The position numbers and the translations under genes were made by a program. From Nocardioides sp. Root240 (lineage in GTDB: Bacteria > Actinomycetota > Actinomycetes > Propionibacteriales > Nocardioidaceae), in assembly GCF_001428825.1 (NCBI RefSeq), contig NZ_LMIT01000010.1:363256-427255 (forward strand): 64,000 nt of DNA, read 5' to 3'. Positions 62,229 to 64,000 of this stretch are shown in pieces. The number at the start of each line of letters is the position of its first letter. Positions within the stretch are counted from its first letter, which is position 1. The notes beneath the pieces are model-generated. The model saw nothing but the letters and a program-made list of their open reading frames with translations, was not told the origin of the DNA and made no database searches.

Positions 62229-63920
62229 ATGAGCTTCTCGACCACCACCAGCCTGGCCGACGCCGCCGCTCCGCTCGACGTACTCCTCGTCGACGCCGCC
62301 CTCGGTCCCGTCCGCCGCTTCCTGCCCGACATGTCCACTGCCCGGTGGGCCGTGTCGCTCGCCCGCCAGCCCCGGACGACCGCCCGCCGCCTGGGCGCGC
62401 TGGCCGGCGAGGCCGCCAAGGTGGTCGCCGGTACGTCGGACGTGACGCCGCAGCGCGGCGACCGCCGCTTCACCGACACCGGCTGGACCGAGAACCCGCT
62501 GCTGCGCCGGCTGGTGCAGGTCTACCTCGCCACGGGCCGCACCGTCGACCAGCTCGTCGTGGACGCCGACCTCGACCCGCGCGACCGCAAGCGGGTCCGC
62601 TTCCTGGTCGAGAACGTGGTCGAGGCGCTGGCGCCGAGCAACGTGCCGCTGGTGAACCCGGCGTCCGCGAAGGCGGTCATCGACACCGCCGGGCTGAGCC
62701 TGGTCCGCGGCGGCACCCAGCTCGTCAAGGACCTCGCCTCGTCGCCGCGCGTGCCCGAGATGGTCGACACCTCCGGCTTCACGCTCGGCGAGAACATCGC
62801 CGCGACGCCCGGCTCGGTGGTCTTCCGCAACGACGTGCTGGAGCTGATCCAGTACGTCCCGCAGTCCGACGAGGTCCACGAGGTCCCCGTCATGATCGTC
62901 CCGCCGACGATCAACAAGTTCTACGCGATCGACCTTTCCCCCGGCCGGAGCCTGGTGGAGTACAGCACCCAGAGCAACCGCCAGATGTTCGTCATCTCCT
63001 GGCGCAACCCCGACGCCCGCCACAAGGCGTGGAACTTCGACACCTACGTCGGCTCGATCCTCGAGGCGCTCGACGCGGTCGAGGAGATCACGGGCAGCCC
63101 CACCACGATGCTGGCCGGCATCTGCTCCGGCGGCATCCTGGCGAGCATCACGGCGGCGTACCTCGCCGGGATCGGTCGCCAGGACCGGCTCGCCGGCATC
63201 GTCCTCGCGGTCACCGTGATCGACAACCACGACTCCGGCACGGTCTCCGCGCTGAGCGACCCGCGGATGGCCTCGCTCGCCAAGGCCCGCTCGGCGCAGA
63301 AGGGCTTCCTCGACGGCCGCTCGCTCACCGAGGTGTTCGCGTGGCTGCGGCCCAGCGACCTGATCTGGAACTACTGGGTCAACAACTACCTGCTCGGCAA
63401 GAAGCCGCCTGCCTTCGACATCCTGTTCTGGAACGCCGACACGACGCGGATGTCGGCCGGCCTGCACGCCGACTTCGTCGACATGGCCGTCGCGAACCAG
63501 CTCACCCGCGCCGGCGCGCTGACCGTGCTGGGCCAGCCGATCGACCTCGGCAAGGTCACCGTCGACAGCTACGTCGTCGCCGGGATCGCCGACCACATCA
63601 CGCCCTGGGAGAACTGCTACCGGACGACGCAGCTCTTCGGCGGCAACACCCGGTTCATCCTCTCGACGAGCGGTCACATCGCGGCGCTCGTGAACCCGCC
63701 CGGCAACCCCAAGGCGACCTTCCACACCAACGACGACCACGGCAGCGACGCGAAGGAGTGGCTGAAGGGCGCCGAGACCCACCAGGGCTCGTGGTGGAAC
63801 GACGTCTCGCAGTGGCTCGACACTCGCACCGGCGAGCTCAAGCCGGCCCCGAAGGAGATGGGCTCGACCCGCCTCCGGCCCCTGGCCGACGCCCCCGGCA
63901 CGTACGTCTTCGACAAGTGA
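62229..63920 (+). CDS. phaC: class I poly(3-hydroxyalkanoate) synthase
   Basis: This 563-aa enzyme polymerises hydroxyacyl-CoA into polyhydroxyalkanoate granules. The lipase-like box GICSGG carries the catalytic Cys (C299). The Asp lies in [11 protein letters not shown] and the His in [13 protein letters not shown], completing the triad. The conserved [14 protein letters not shown] [18 protein letters not shown] block is present. Length fits class I. The ATG has GGAG about 6 nt upstream. A probable depolymerase gene starts 11 nt after the stop, and the PucR-type regulator is divergent. Confidence 0.93.
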   Translation: MSFSTTTSLADAAAPLDVLLVDAALGPVRRFLPDMSTARWAVSLARQPRTTARRLGALAGEAAKVVAGTSDVTPQRGDRRFTDTGWTENPLLRRLVQVYLATGRTVDQLVVDADLDPRDRKRVRFLVENVVEALAPSNVPLVNPASAKAVIDTAGLSLVRGGTQLVKDLASSPRVPEMVDTSGFTLGENIAATPGSVVFRNDVLELIQYVPQSDEVHEVPVMIVPPTINKFYAIDLSPGRSLVEYSTQSNRQMFVISWRNPDARHKAWNFDTYVGSILEALDAVEEITGSPTTMLAGICSGGILASITAAYLAGIGRQDRLAGIVLAVTVIDNHDSGTVSALSDPRMASLAKARSAQKGFLDGRSLTEVFAWLRPSDLIWNYWVNNYLLGKKPPAFDILFWNADTTRMSAGLHADFVDMAVANQLTRAGALTVLGQPIDLGKVTVDSYVVAGIADHITPWENCYRTTQLFGGNTRFILSTSGHIAALVNPPGNPKATFHTNDDHGSDAKEWLKGAETHQGSWWNDVSQWLDTRTGELKPAPKEMGSTRLRPLADAPGTYVFDK

Positions 63921-63931
63921 GGACACCGGCC

Positions 63932-64000
63932 TTGGAACTGCGCCACGTCACCGTCCTGGGGCACCAGGTCCGCGCGGCGGTGCGCCCCGGCACCGAGCCC
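63932..64000 (+). CDS. probable PHA depolymerase, 5' end only
   Basis: A TTG at 63932, about 8 nt after GAGGA, opens a frame reading MELRHVTVLGHQVRAAV and still open at the window edge. The start resembles alpha/beta-hydrolase type PHA depolymerases that often follow phaC in actinobacteria. Only 23 codons are visible, so the product name rests on context. Confidence 0.5.
   Translation, partial: MELRHVTVLGHQVRAAVRPGTEP

Overview
The window is very GC-rich, with GTG/TTG starts common, third codon positions almost always G or C, and genes packed with ATGA/GTGA/TGATG overlaps. This is an actinobacterial chromosome. The gene set fits Nocardioides or a close relative: dnaK-grpE-dnaJ-hspR with HAIR operators, an archaeal-type class I lysyl-tRNA synthetase, an AccD3-like fused carboxyltransferase, F420-linked oxidoreductases, DUF6230/DUF6114 genes and a PHA synthase. 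The genus is inferred, not proven. I see no tRNA, rRNA, CRISPR array, transposase or phage gene.

Layout. 0-13 kb is mainly housekeeping: carboxyltransferase, lipid kinase, class I LysRS, DHA2 exporter, acyltransferase/SGNH protein, ilvA, class II fba, a small sigma factor with a membrane partner, and an SPOUT methyltransferase. 13-22 kb holds DedA, a VOC protein and a tight five-gene operon (SWIM, DUF5691, MoxR AAA+, DUF5682, VWA) that resembles the uncharacterised yehLMPQ set of E. coli; it is the best candidate for an undescribed system. 22-33 kb has pyrE, a secreted Ig-like protein, an aminotransferase, clpB with a leader ORF, an Abi-alpha protein, DUF445 and signal peptidase I. 33-37.5 kb is a six-gene DUF6230/DUF6114 cluster of small exported and membrane proteins, also of unknown function. 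37.6-41.7 kb is the DnaK chaperone operon; HspR boxes precede both dnaK and clpB, so the two loci are probably one heat-shock regulon.

41.9-46.4 kb carries two paralogous TPR-LuxR regulators. 46.4-52.5 kb looks like a steroid- or lipid-type catabolic module (F420 enzymes, SnoaL-like protein, SDR, sulfotransferase-family protein). Two 14-bp operators there match the KstR consensus and overlap the -10 boxes of apparently leaderless promoters. 52.6-64 kb has a VOC protein, a cytochrome P450, a large LAL regulator, a nitroreductase coupled to an ABC exporter, and a PHA synthase with a divergent PucR-type regulator and the start of a probable PHA depolymerase.

Non-coding structure is rich. Two families of long palindromic elements occur twice each, a nested inverted repeat spans the two stop codons at 37.5 kb, and a TANNNT box sits 6-9 nt before many start codons, pointing to widespread leaderless transcription.
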